The position numbers were made by a program, and so were the translations under genes. Positions 20,930-32,524 of a stretch of 64,000 nt of DNA are shown in pieces (positions within the stretch are counted from its first letter, which is position 1; each line of letters begins with the position of its first letter). The stretch comes from Cristatella mucedo (taxonomy: Eukaryota > Bryozoa > Phylactolaemata > Cristatellidae), in the NCBI GenBank assembly GCA_009760855.2, contig WPIO01000078.1:1400501-1464500 (forward strand). The letters are read 5' to 3'. The notes under the pieces are model-generated. The model was given only the letters and a program-made list of their open reading frames with translations, was not told where the DNA came from and made no database searches.

Positions 20930-22030
20930 GTGGCTTATCAGACCTGGCTGCTTTGACGATTCAAATTCATGCATGATTACTCTTTACAAGTGAAAGCGTT
21001 CATAATAAGTAAGTCTGCTAACAAGCGCTATTTAAAATATCCAGAACACGTGATGAAATAGGCTGGTCGTAGTCATGGTAACATTTCACGAATGCTAACT
21101 TCCAAATTTCTAGGGAGTGATGGCTAGAATGACCAGTTGCCCTGATAGCAATAACATGGAATCTCTGTCCGACACTATGAAAAATTGAAGTATTCAGCAA
21201 TGTTTTAACGAAAAATATAAACCAACTCTCGGAAGCTATAAACTATGACGAGACAAGCCGTGTAGATATACAAACAATTACTGCCTAAAAGGAGGGTTAT
21301 CGGTAACGCCATACGGATTTCGCATAAAATGATCATACTCCGCCAACATTCTGCAGATATTCCGCAGCGATTCATCAGGTGTAGAGCTGAGATTCTAACG
21401 GTAAAGAAAAAAGTACAGCCTTCGAAATAATTTTTTATACAAATACTGCTATGAGTGACTCGTGCCAGGATCCGTCTGCCTCACTTAAGCCTCACAGATT
21501 GTATTTGGAGTGGAAAATGAGTAGGAGAACTGCTGTCGTCGATACAAATAATTTACCTGATCATGGTCATCGCGAGCGGGCAAAAATCAGTGACACTGCT
21601 ACGGAGCCAATTATCTAGAAAAAATCCTTGCTGCCACTTCAAGCACTAATATATTTGCTGATGGTATCAAGGCAGTGCAATATTTCTTTACAGTCAGAGT
21701 GCCTAAGTACGCGTTAAGCTAACTCGTCAATGTAGTCCTGCCGTTGGAGGATTAAAGTGGAGCTGTAATAGATCTTCTCTCATTCTCGCAGTCGTAACGA
21801 CTAAAGTTTTCCTCTGACTATCCATGAGAAAACAATGCCTAGAATTTTCTTTTTTTAACTTTTTAGTGAAAACCAGCCTGTAAGCAAAATATTGCACTTG
21901 AGACAAAATTCCACGCAGCAGACAGTCTGGCTGTTTTCGTTGTTCGCTACTTCAACATGCTGCGTATTACCACTCACCGGTAGCCTTATGCCCAGCCACT
22001 GCCTCGCTTCAGAGGGTTTGTCTGGCTATT
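20930..22030. other. Unassigned intergenic DNA
   Basis: AT-rich, with no open frame over 70 codons and no recognised repeat. Nothing further can be said. Confidence 0.4.
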
Positions 22031-22034
22031 GTAA

Positions 22035-23490
22035 TGATATTAATAATAATAACACACTTGATAAAGCGCCCTCAGAGAATTCAATCTCTTTCTAGGCGCT
22101 TTACATTTGCTGCAAAGGGAAATGCAATTGAATGGTAAGTACAATCATGCTTGGAAAACAAACACACTGATGAATATGGTTAGGGGTGACATGCACAGGG
22201 TCAGCATGCAAATGTGGTTAGTGGCAGCATGCACAGTGTCAGCACGCATAAGCACGTGAAGGACGAATCACAGGGACCCACTAAATGCTGTCCTAAATAG
22301 GTGTGTTTTTAAGTTCCTTTTAAATGTGGTCAGGTCAGGAGATGTTCTGACGCAGGTCGGGAGGGAGTTCCAGGCTGTGGGAGCATACGAACTAAATGCA
22401 CGGTCTCCAAAGGATTTAAGGTTTGTACGAGATATTTGTAGACTGTTGGATTCCGAAAAGCTGGTGGTACGATGCTTGGCCTGATGGGGGAGTATGTCGG
22501 AGAGATAGGCTTGAGCCATACAATGAAGGGACTTAAAAGTGAGCGACAAAACCTTGAAGTCAATCCGTTGCTTGACTGGTAGCCAGTGCAGGTCGGCGAG
22601 AAGTGGAGTAATGTGGCAACTGCGACGCTCACGACAGACAAGCCTAGCTGCAGAGTTTTGCACCAGCTGCAATCGCCTGATCGCACATGCTGGTAGGCCA
22701 GTAAGCAGTGAGTTGCAGAAGTCGAGACGAGATGTCATGAATGCATGGACCAACTTGGACGTGGTCTCCTTATCTAAACAAGCCCGAATTTTAGCAATGT
22801 TATGAAGCTGAAAATAGGCAGATTTGACCGTGGAGCTGATATGGTCGTCTCACGAGAGGTCGCTTTGGAATATGACACCTAGATTTTGAGCTGATTCGAC
22901 AGGAGATATGCTGGCAGAGCCAATTTTGAGCGTCAGCCTTTCCAATTTCTGAATCACACTGGGTTTGCCCATAACTAGTAAGTAAGTTTTGTCATCGTTA
23001 AGTTTTAGAAAATTTGCTGCCATCCATGTGCGGATGTCATCAATGCATGCAGCAAGTGAGTTGAGAGAATTTGAGGTGCTCGAAGACTGGGAGGGATCAA
23101 AGCAAAGGTACAACTGAGTGTCATCCGAATAGAAGTGAAAGCCTAGATTGTGCTTGGCAATCACATCAGCAAGAGGCAGAGTATAAACCGTGAAAAGAAC
23201 CGGACCTAGCACGGAGCCCTGAGGTACTCCATATTTCAGAGGTACTTCAGATGATCTTTGTCCATTCACTTCAATACTCTGGAGTCTCCCACTGAGATAG
23301 GACCTGAACCACTGCAGAGCAGTGCAGTGATGCCCAGGCGAGATGAGAGGCGCTCTAGAAGAACTTGGACGTGGTATCCGTATCTAAACAAGCCCGAATT
23401 TGAGCAAAGTTATGAAGCTGAAAATAGGCAGATTTGACTGTGGAGCTGATGTGGTCGTCTAACGAAAGGTCGCTTTGAAATAAAGCTAAT
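22035..23490 (-). mobile_element. LINE family B, RT part and 3' end, with internal duplication
   Basis: From right to left: RT frame 23269-22850 with YGVPQGSVLGPVLFTVYTL and FYSDDTQLYLCFD (YSDD in place of YADD), LKLNDDKTYLLVMGKPS, then frame 22753-22268 with TSRLDFCNSLLTGLPAC and NSAARLVCRERRSCHIT, then the 3' UTR and terminal ATT-rich tail at 22035-22060. Frameshifts separate the frames. A segment of about 115 bp occurs twice (22755-22873 and 23363-23481). Confidence 0.9.
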
Positions 23491-23829
23491 AATATTGTGA
23501 ACTTATATCATTCCAAATTTGATAATTTGACATTAATTATTATGATTGTATTCTTATGCATTTAATGCACTCCTTTGTCTGTGTTGCGACAAAACAGTCT
23601 CTGAGAAGAATCACGAATATCTCGGTAAACTCTGTCTACAAAAACGCATTACCCTTGCCAGAGCATGCAAATTATCAGAACGAGGCGAAGCGTCAAATAA
23701 CGAAAAAGCTTCAGAAGCATCAAAGAACACTAGCAATTTATGTAAATATAAATTTGTCTGGTAGCGTGATTATCACGCATACGATATTTCAGTTAAAGCC
23801 CCGTCGTCCGCTGACATCATGGTATGCCC
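23491..23829. other. Unassigned DNA between LINE B copies
   Basis: A short AT-rich stretch with two overlapping plus frames (23546-23764 and 23556 onward), Lys/Asn/Ala-rich without family resemblance. Some of it could be further LINE B 5' UTR, but the match to 13540-13600 is not convincing. Confidence 0.35.
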
Positions 23830-24904
23830 AGTTCATTCTCGCCTCCCAGCTACAAGCGTTCTGGCATTTTGTCCATTGCAGAATTCTCTTTCAAAAATCG
23901 ACGTTCTTGCGAACATCGTATATGATAAGTGATACAGCAAAGACATGTTTTAAATAATATCTGCTTATAATTTGACCATAAAGCGTGAGAAATAACATTC
24001 CAGCGGACATCTGAACGCTTGCTGCGTTCCACGGTGGCGCGGCCAACCCAAACACGCCACAGCAGCTGTAGTTTTACCGACTGCCAGTAATTTGACTGTT
24101 AGGTACGATCGTGCGTGCTCGTTATTGTTGCGCTGTCGTCACTCAAATGTATTCCTACATGTGATTACTATTGTTAGCCGTGAATTGGCGATTAAAACAA
24201 TTGCCGACCCGGAGCCGCCACGGACGTAGAAACGTGATTGGTAAGAAGCCATGCATGTTTGCTATTCCCAGCGCTGTCTCAACAAGTCCATCGTGATCTA
24301 CCCAAGCGCTTCAGTTAACCCCTCTAACTTAGTAATAGTTAGGCCTGCTATAATCCCGGTGGCCCATTTTAAAGCTTGCCTTTGGAATTCACGCTCAATG
24401 TGTGACGAATCCTTAATAATGCATGCCATAATTACTGACAACGGCCTACACCAGTTCGCCTTGACCAAGACCTGGCTGAAACTGATCGACCCCTGGCGTT
24501 AACAAACGTAATCCCTACAGGCTTTTCCTTCTTTAGTACTTCGAAATCAATCAAAACAGTAGAAGTTTCCTCGTTGCACGTTCTTGGCACAATCTCGGAC
24601 AGCTTGCAGATCCCAAGAGCAGTTTTTCGAATCCCTAGCTTTGAGGTCATCCGACGTCAAGCTGCCACTGGTAGCAGTGGTCTATCGCCCCCCACAGGTC
24701 CTGCTCTATCACTGATTTCCCTATTTTTTTTTATTCTGTGTGCAAGAAATCGATCTTTCCTTGTTAAGGATGATTTTAACTTACATGCCGAAAACTTATC
24801 TGACGCCTTAAGCACTGAGTTTCGTGCCTTGACTGACTCATTTCCTTTTGTGGCTGATGCGCATGACCCATATTAAGGGTCACACACTCGACCAAATTGT
24901 TCGT

Positions 24905-25087
24905 CTTCAACTGTATGCTACTGCAGCAACCGCTGGCTAGCCTATCGCTTACTAGTTTCAAGGCCAATCCCTCTCGAGGAGAGTCATGCTGAACCACATC
25001 CGTCTTTTGATGGCAGACAAAGGCACTTCCCTCCAGCCGCTTGGGCTAAGCTGATGCACCCTCTGCCTGCCGGTCGGCCCAACAGGA
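24905..25087 (+). mobile_element. LTR-like fragment inside LINE B copy II
   Basis: The segment GGCAGACAAAGGCACTTCC, CTCCAGCCGCTTGGGC and TAAGCTGATGCACCCTCTG matches 36778-36850 (GCAGAAAACAACGGCC, TCCAGCTGCTCGGGC, TAGGCGGATGCATCTCTCG). The second copy is followed by sequence resembling an LTR retrotransposon primer-binding region, so both may be LTR remains. The element boundaries are unclear. Confidence 0.4.
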
Positions 25088-25088
25088 C

Positions 25089-25169
<81 letters not shown>

Positions 25170-25218
25170 CCTCTCTCTCTTTCTCTTTTTCTCTCTATAT
25201 CTCTCTCGCTCTCTCTTG

Positions 25219-25246
<28 letters not shown>
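25088..25246. repeat. (CT)n microsatellite
   Basis: About 150 bp of CT dinucleotides with interruptions near 25158-25220. It produces long Ser/Leu and Arg/Glu open frames on the two strands, which are artefacts. Confidence 0.97.
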
Positions 25247-25250
<4 letters not shown>

Positions 25251-25254
25251 TTGG

Positions 25255-25430
25255 CGGAATAAAGCCGTACCCTGGGTAAGGCGGTTGGTTTTCACGACCT
25301 CGGCCCCGAAGTCGTGGGTTCGAATCCTGTGGTGAGCGATCCTTTATCGCCGCTGCAAGCGGTGGTGATAGCCGTCAAGGCTCTTCTGTCGCTATACAAA
25401 AAGAGGCTGTTAAATCAGCTTGTATTTATT
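25255..25430 (+). mobile_element. SINE1, the most complete copy
   Basis: A tRNA-like head has a box A-like CTGGGTAAGGCGGTTGG and box B GGGTTCGAATCC, very close to the consensus. Then follow GTGAGCGATCCTTTATCGCC, GCTGCAAGCGGTGGTGATAG and GGCTCTTCTGTCGCTATAC, ending AAAGAGGCTGTTAAATCAGC before TATTTATTTATTT. It lies inside LINE B copy II. The other copies share the head-body order, so this is a family, not a tRNA gene. Confidence 0.88.
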
Positions 25431-26464
25431 TATTTACCCTGACTATGGGTTGCAAACATCGACCAACGAACACACACGCCTACACTTTCGTCACCTATTG
25501 TAAACCGAATTCTGCTCATCTGACCACATGCGGATCTCATTCAGTCACAGTGTGTGTCCTCGTACCGATAAAGGTCACATTGAGTCACGAAACCTCAAGA
25601 ACCTTGACATCGATGCAGTCCATGCTAGAATAAATTCCTCGCCACTGTGTCTTGATCCCCCTTCCGACCTGTCGTCATTGGTAAAATGCTACAACTACTA
25701 GACACTAGCGGACATGCTCGATGAGTTTGCAGCCCCGACTAAGCGCACTGTGCACCCACGCCCAGGTATGGTTTACCACGGAACTAAACTAGCTGGGTCT
25801 ACTAAGCGCAAACTTAAAAAGCATACAAGAGATCAGGACTGCCATTTCATCGATGCGCATTCGAGGACTACTGCAGATCGCACCAATCCATCATGGCTTA
25901 GGATAATTCTAGCTTCTGTAAAAAAAAAAAATTTGTTGAATCACAGATGCACATTCCAAAAATGCTGGCGTCAGCGGTCAGCTGTCTCTTTAACCTTTAT
26001 CCCAGTTCAGCTTCTTTCCTAATGATTCTTGTGGCGAGCTTGCTGATCTCATCGCAATCGCTTCCTTTGTCGATTGGATAGACTAGGTAAGACAGTATAC
26101 TGTCTCAAAGGTAGCAGTACCTCGTCTGGACTTTGTCCCTCGATAGATAGCAGCCCCACAGGACTTCCCTCAATCAATTCCGTTCAGCACCTCGATGTTG
26201 ACATACAAGGAGGCCATCCATCATGAGTGGCTGCTCCCTGAAATTCATCTCCTAATCAAAGAAGGCTACTAGTAGTACCCTAGACCCAATACTCACTGTC
26301 CTAGTTCTACGAAGAATAAATCTTCTGCTGTCATACATAATTAATGTAATAAAGACGTCACTAGCTTCAAATGATGTCGCTGCCCCTTTCGTAAATGAAG
26401 TAGTTAGTCCACTTTTAAAAAAACCGACGCTAGACCAAGAAAACGTAAGCAGATTCCGCCCGGA

Positions 26465-27470
26465 CTTTATTCTCTTCTATTTGGAACTAGACATCCCATT
26501 TTATGGTGACGATACTCACCCGTATTTTTCGTTTAAACCGTCGGAGTGTGCTGCAGTGAATGATAAACTGAACGCTTTCCTTGTAAACATTCAGTCATGG
26601 ATGTCACCAAATTTTCTTAAACTTAACGACGATAAAACGGAACTGCAACTCATATGACATACCAAGCGTGTGGCTAGACTGGAAGACTGTTCTTGTAATA
26701 TGTGAAGTTGTTGTGCGACCATCACCGTAAGCTCAGAATATAGGTGTCCTCTCCAACAGCTGCCGCAAATGTGAATGCTTTTTTTAAGAATACTGCTTTC
26801 ACAGTTCGATCCCTATCTGAGATTAAGGGATATGTTCCACGGTGGCTTAGAAATTTTTGCTTCTATCTGGCTCAGTCTCGGCTAGATTATTGCAATTCCA
26901 TATCGGCAGGGCTACCGAAAAAGCCACCGGGCCACTGCAGCTGACGATGAGTGCGGATGCAAGGCCAATTTGCACATCTCAGGTTTGATCACGTGTCTAA
27001 TTTGCTGAAAGAGCTTGGATAGCTGTCGGTAGGTCAACGGATACAGAGTGAAGTTCTTACGATGACCCGTAATGCCTGCCGCGGCTTGTCTCTCTTCGCA
27101 AATAGTTGAACCGCTGCAACAGTTTCAGCCTTCTCGTTCCCTTAGGCCCTGTATGGACAATAAATTAGCTATTCCATTTCTCTGCTTAAAGAACGTTGAC
27201 GACAGAAGCTTTTGCTCTGACTGTGGAGCTCACTCCACCATTCCTATCAAAGACATTTACTCTCCTGCTGCCGACTGTGGCTCATTCTTTCCAGCAGTCC
27301 TGAGCTGCTTCTTCCATGCTACTCACTACCTCAGCTTCTCTCCTGACTCTGCAATGCTCCTTACTTTCTCATTGTTGCGTGAGATGAAGTCTGTTGGCTA
27401 CCGAATGCTGCTTAGGCTTTGAGGTTGCTATGCAAAACTCTCCTGCCTAACCCTTTTAGTTGTTAAAGTC
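26465..27470 (+). mobile_element. LINE family A fragment inserted in LINE B copy II
   Basis: Plus-strand frames read KLNAFLVNIQSWMSPNFLK and LNDDKTEL, then IKGYVPRWLRNF and QSRLDYCNSISAGLP, then 27072-27422 with RPCMDNKLAIPFLCLK and CSDCGAHSTIP. These match the reverse complement of LINE A at 9190-10180. It splits the LINE B reverse transcriptase just after the LLKKPTLD block. Confidence 0.85.
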
Positions 27471-27899
27471 CTTTGGAATTACAGACCGAGATACCTGATA
27501 TTAATTTACGTTTTGTTATAGACAGCTGAACGAGTTGTGGCAGACCAGCTGAACTCAAATTGAAAATTCCAAACTAGCAAACAAGCTCCAGTCTGGTTTT
27601 AGAGATATGACTCCACAGTGTCAGAATTGCTTAGAGCAACCTTATCGGGAATGCAGACTTAGATACAGTCTCTCTGATTGTTTAATACTATTGATAATCA
27701 AGTACTTCTCGAGCGCGTCTCGTCTCACCTGGGCATCATCGGACGTGCGCTACAATTACCCAAGTTCTATCTTAAAGGGAGACTTCTTAGTGAACCTGTG
27801 AATCCAAAAATGTAATCCGAGGAACCGCTGAAGTATGGGGTACCTCAGGCCACTATGCTTGGTCGGCCTCTCTTCACAGTTTATACTCTCCCTCTTGCC

Positions 27900-28170
27900 A
27901 ATGTAATGTAATGTATCTCCGTCTGTAACTCCACAAAGTCATAAAGACCATGTGGTTGTTACGCAGGAGAGTTTTGTATAGCGCACTCACAGCCTAAGCG
28001 GCTTTCGGTACGCATTCGGTAGCCAACAGACTTCGTCTCCTGCAACAAAGAGAAAGTGGGAAGCATAGCAGAGTCAGGAGAGTAGTTGAGGTAGTGAGTA
28101 GCGTAGAAGTAGCGGCTCAGGGCGGCTGAAAAGGATGTGCCATAGTCGGCAGTAGTAGAGTAGTTGTCTG
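27900..28170 (-). mobile_element. LINE family A 3'-end fragment, minus strand, nested
   Basis: TATCTCCGTCTGTAACTCC, CACAAAGTCATAAAGACC and GCCTAAGCGGCTTTCGG match 9186-9440 closely. At its left edge AATGTAATGTAATGTA gives the minus-strand 3' terminus as repeated ACATT units, the apparent 3' signature of family A. It interrupts the LINE B reverse transcriptase between the TLPL-like block and motif C. Confidence 0.88.
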
Positions 28171-29240
28171 CTCTCATTTCTATGCAGATGGCACTCAATT
28201 GTACCTTTGCTTTGGTTACTTCCAGCCCTCCAGCACCTCGAATTCTCTTAACTACCTTGCTGAATATATTGATGGCGTCCGCACATGGATAGCAGCAAAC
28301 TTTCTTGAACCGAGTGACGATAATACCAACTTACTAGATATGGGAAAACCAATTGTAACAGAAATTGGAAAGCTTAACACCCAAAATTGGCTTTGCCAGC
28401 ATTTCTCCTGTTGAATTTGCTTGAAATCTAGGTGCCGTGTTACAAAGTGACCTTGCTCTTAACGACCATATCGGCACCACTGTAGAGTATGCCTACTTTC
28501 GGCTACATGGCATTTCTAAAATTCGGGCCTGCTTAGACAAGCACACTAAATCCAATTTTTTCCATACGTTTGTGACGACCCGTCTTGACTTTTGCAAGTC
28601 ACTGCTTGTTCTTCTACCGGCGTGTGCAATCAGGCGTTTACAGTTGGTGCCAAACTCTGCAATCATGTTCGTCTGTCGTTAGTGTCGATATTGCCACACC
28701 ACACCACTTCTCGTCTACATGTGCCCGCTCCCAATCCAGCAGTACAGTGACTTCAGGGTTCTGTCACTCAATTGTATATCCCTTCATTCTCTGGCTCCAG
28801 CCTACCTCTCAAAAGTACTCCCTCACCAGACTAGGCATCGTGCCTCCCTCTTTTTTAAGTTGAATTATTTAGCTGCACTTCCTACGAACTTCGAATTTTT
28901 TAGAGACCGTGCCTTTAGTTTGCACGCTCTCAAAACCTGAAAATGCATCCTGACTGACGTCACGAAGTCCCCACCCAACTTGACAACATTTACAAAAGCT
29001 AAAAACGCGCCTGTTTTTTACAGCTTTTAATAGGCCCTCACGATTTATCCTTTGCGTAGTTATGTGCAGACACTATGCAAGCCATATTAACCACTTCGTC
29101 ATGTTCATATTTTGTATGTGGCCGTAACCACTTGATCATACTTCCTTTGCAGCTCATGTAAAGTGCTAAGAAATAGCATAAGTTTTCTGTGAGAGCTTTA
29201 CAAATTCAATAGTAGCATTATTAGCAGTATTAGTAGTATT

Positions 29241-30589
29241 AGTAGTAATTTCTCCTAGCCTGTGAAGATAGCAGTGAGATTCACTTCCTATCCGTGCTAA
29301 AAAATTTAAAATAATCACGGTCCTTAAGCGACTGATGGCAATAAAATTTATTGACAAAACAGAAGTTTCAAAATCACTTCTGACCTCCTGAGTGTACGCC
29401 TACTCCACGTGTTGCAGGCACCTTGATGTTTACGTGGCTCCGTCGCAAGACAACGACGATAACGCTTGCAATAGTAGTGCCAGTTACAGCCGGATTTGGT
29501 GATGGTCTCATTTCACGTAACCATATTTACAAAAAGCTGAAAATTTCAGAAACCTACATGCGTCGACGCTCGTGCTAGTAAAAAAAACAAGCACAACAAG
29601 CATCGATAACATCGACACGTGAATATCAGGCTCTCAGAAGAGGCGCGTCGCCGATAGAAGAAGACGTCGCAGTCGTTGGCCTTATTGCAGTGGATTACCA
29701 TAAATTCCTACGAATTCGCGACGATTCCTTCTGGGCGATCATGGATTGCTGGATAAAGCCACGTGCGGCTCGAGGCTCGGCGTCGCCTATCGGAAGCACT
29801 TCGGAACCAGGACTTCGAAGCGGCGAGGCGTTTGAGCTCGGCTTCGTCGGTACTGTCTGTCGACGACGCTAATTAATTGGGAGACCGTTCCCGTTTCTTG
29901 TTCTCATTAGCGGCGATTTCTCGTCAGGCGTCTCGGCGTAAGCTACGTGTTTCTGCAAGCAGTAGCGGGGATGTAAGCTTTTTCGACTGACTTTTTTTAG
30001 CATTGACACCGGCGGCTCTAGTGCCAGCTGCAGAGCCCATTCGCTCATAATGTGCGAGTCGAGCACGAGGCAAACTAACCTATCAAGGTCAAGGCCACAC
30101 ATCTTGAGGAGGATAAAAAATAGCGGACGGTCAAATCGCCCTGCAACTCGTTGATGACATAAATTTCTGTAGAAACGATCGTCGAAGGTTCGATTATGAT
30201 TCTATGAAGGTTCGATTATGATTACCATTCCTAAATATTTTGACCTTGTTTCACACAGATTTTACGCCAGTAAGATCTCGAAAGGCTAGCTGTCTGACTG
30301 CCTAAATTTGTCCCTTTTGAATCCGATGTCCCGCATTCACGTCGAGCTGGCGACGAAATAGTTCGCCAGTTACTTAACACTAACCCTAACGTTTCAGTCG
30401 GCGGAGCCCAAGTATGAAGGATCAACGCTTCCAGCCAGCTTTAAACCAATGCGGCACTCAAGTGTCTAATTGCATTAAAGGCAGTGTCGCAGTAATCCGG
30501 AGAAGGAACCCTGCTAGTTGAGGGCATTTCATGTACTGAAGCTCATAACAAATAAAAATCCATCACGCTTGTTGTGCGGCGGGCGAGAA
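29241..30589. other. DNA downstream of gene B stop codon (3' UTR and intergenic)
   Basis: This follows the minus-strand stop of gene B, so its right part should be 3' UTR. A minus-strand AATAAA (read as TTTATT at 29347-29352) is a possible distant polyadenylation signal, and none nearer is obvious. A GC-richer patch at 29640-29880 has a 60-codon plus frame without family resemblance. Confidence 0.4.
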
Positions 30590-30787
30590 TCATTTATCGA
30601 ACAGCGCCTGGTCACTCACTCTGCTTTTCGTCCGTCTGCATCGCGCGTGACCGACGTAGATAATCGATAGCAGTAGCAAGGCAGCTCCGACGCCGATGAA
30701 AACGTATGGCAAAATGGCGCACACTTGCAAGAATATCACGAACTGGGACTTGAACTCGTCCAGGCGCGTCTGAGTCACGACCGCGGT
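30590..30787 (-). CDS. SCARB gene B, terminal exon E11 (C-terminal membrane anchor)
   Basis: After the acceptor ATATGCTGTAG it encodes TAVVTQTRLDEFKSQF, then the second hydrophobic span (about residues 19-43 of the exon: ILPYVFIGVGAALLLL and SIIYV), then a short basic cytoplasmic tail GHARCRRTKSRVSDQ ending FDK and TGA. The family has exactly this order: an EFKSQ-like motif before the anchor and a short tail after it. Entry phase 0 matches E10. The CRR patch just inside the membrane resembles the palmitoylation and sorting region of CD36, but that role is inferred. The 65 residues fit the family C-terminus. Confidence 0.95.
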   Translation of the reverse strand, partial: TAVVTQTRLDEFKSQFVIFLQVCAILPYVFIGVGAALLLLSIIYVGHARCRRTKSRVSDQALFDK

Positions 30788-30949
30788 CTACAGCATATAT
30801 TTCACAATTGTACAGTAAGAAATGAACAGAGCAGCGAAGCGAAACTTGATTCGCGTCACTCAGTACGCTCCGCTAGATCGTCTGATCAGCTGATTTTAGC
30901 TCATGGTATGCAGCGGCTCATGCATGGCTAGGCGGCACAGCGCTCTCAC

Positions 30950-31004
30950 CGAATTGAACCAAATGAGTGGTAACATTAGTAACTCCGGGAGGTTCCTTGC
31001 CTCT
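30950..31004 (-). CDS. SCARB gene B, exon E10 (55 bp)
   Basis: One base completes a Lys codon with E9, then 18 codons read EARNLPELLMLPLIWFNS, ending at the donor GTGAGA in phase 0. LPLIWFN is the family's conserved hydrophobic Pro-Leu-x-Trp motif (PILWLNE in human CD36) shortly before the C-terminal anchor. The acceptor is GCGTTTGCAG. The exon is so short that only the frame, splice sites and motif position identify it; all three agree with E9 and E11. Confidence 0.93.
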
Positions 31005-32520
31005 CTGCAAACGCACAAAAATGCGCTTTGTCAGCTCTCTCTGCTTACGTTTTCCCATCGAGCCTCTGCGACTGTGAGAGCCTCTGACTCACAATTTCAT
31101 GCCGAGCGATAAATTGCTTGTACAGTCACTAAAAGAATAAACAATCACATGGATTATCTCGAAATAATCGTGGTTTCGAGGCTTGTTTGAGTTAATTGTT
31201 TGCTCTGTTGTTACATACAATTTTCGCCCGCGGTAAAACTTTAGCCTTGCACAGCAGGCTCTTTTCTAAGTCTCTTGACGCGTTTCTTAGTCGATTATTA
31301 GTCGGCAGGCGCGAATTTCTCAAATCACCGACAAATGACTGCTGTAGCAAGCTGGCTTCCGGGCGCTGTAAGCTGATGCAGGGATCGATATGTCAAAATT
31401 TCGTGGCCAACACGTTACAATTAGGGGTGAAGGATAGCAAGGAAGGAGCTGTGGTGCGTCTGAGCAGCCGCGCGCGACTAGACTCAAGAGACATGGCCCT
31501 CATTCGATGTGACAATGCCGGTGAATGGAATGCAATCCTAGAGCGAATAACTTTCCTAAACTCGCCACGTGCCGAATTGCAGCGATTCGATTTCGACAAC
31601 CCTCACTACGCTACCCTACAGATGAGCGCCTCCGCTGTCGTCAAACCGAGCCCCTCCCCCTGAATGTGCTGCCCACCTCTAAATGAGCCATTCCATCTGT
31701 GCTATTTTTTAAGCGCTAAAGGAATTTTTTTCTTTAATTGAGCTTTGAGATGAAGCTCTCCCCGAGGTTCAGTAATCTCATATACCCTGAGAACGCTACA
31801 ATAATGGAGGATTTATAGCCGGAGGCTTTTGCACACCGGATAATCAATTATAGGTATTTGTGAAGCAGTAAATTTACTCACAGATCAGCTAAATGGCTGC
31901 AACGTAAGCGGTCCAGGCCAACCATTTTTAAGGGCTTGGTGGAATAAATTGTGGAGAAAAAAATGTATGTGGATAACAAACATAAACCTAATTGAGACAT
32001 TGCGTCGTCCATTTGAAGTGTCCTTTATGTGCTTTTGCGTACTGAATTTGTGCATGATAATCAGTATACAAGCTTTCTTTCCAGCATAAAATGTGTTCAT
32101 AGACAGAGATTTAGCTCTGCTATGATACGATACAAGTTTTCTGCTATTTGTATAAGGTTGAGCAAAAGGTTCGTGTGTCGTGTTGATTTTTAATGAATGA
32201 GTACATCATTTTTTAAAACGACGCGCGAACTGTTTCCTCAACCTTATATTGGGAATATAAATAATTTCAAATGTGGCCAGAGATTTAATGATTCTGTCTC
32301 GTAAGTATAGATAACGATCGTCATTCTTACATTGTGCCCTCTCCCCGTGATAACAATAATCCTACTAGGGATGTACAGCCATGATGGAGCAGTGTACCGT
32401 CAAAATTTCAGGTGAGATAACTAAAAAGTGTGCATATGTAGCTGCAGCATGAATGGTCATTTTTTAAATTGAAAAAATTTAAAATGGATAAAAGCAAGGA
32501 GCTTGACCTGGACAGTCACT
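31005..32520. other. Intron 9 of gene B, left part
   Basis: A 155-codon plus frame at 31196-31663 is the longest unexplained open frame here; its composition is mixed and I recognise no family, so I do not call a gene. A segment at 31990-32070 carries a weak TGCGTACTGAATTTGTGCATG-like trace of the LINE B 3' UTR. The rest is AT-rich and unassigned. Confidence 0.35.
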
Positions 32521-32524
32521 CCTA

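Larger units (their letters stand above)
23830..29240 (+). mobile_element. LINE family B copy II, dismembered by four insertions
   Basis: LINE B segments appear in the right order on one strand: 5' UTR 23830-24250; endonuclease 24251-24900 (ACLWNSRSMCDE; TKTWLK); linker 25436-26460, ending LLKKPTLDQENV; RT start 27475-27895 (RPRYLILIYVLL-like, then NSKLANKLQSGFRD); RT end 28171-28420 (FYADGTQLYLCF); C-terminus 28437-28940; 3' UTR to the tail at 29150-29240. The gaps hold LTR-like DNA with a CT microsatellite, a SINE1, a plus-strand LINE A and a minus-strand LINE A, each listed separately. Motif C here is YADG, so this copy was also catalytically dead. Confidence 0.85.

Noticed and set aside
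25316-25327. GGGTTCGAATCC as part of a tRNA gene
   Set aside because: No acceptor-stem pairing; the sequence continues into the SINE1 body found in several copies.
24984-25335. 103- and 93-codon frames of Arg/Glu or Ser/Leu
   Set aside because: Produced by the (CT)n microsatellite.
27072-27422. 116-codon Cys/Ser-rich frame as a host gene
   Set aside because: It is the reverse complement equivalent of the LINE A 3' region at 9190-9560.
31196-31663. 155-codon plus frame in intron 9 of gene B
   Set aside because: Open and mixed in composition but with no family resemblance and no splice or promoter support; kept only as a note.
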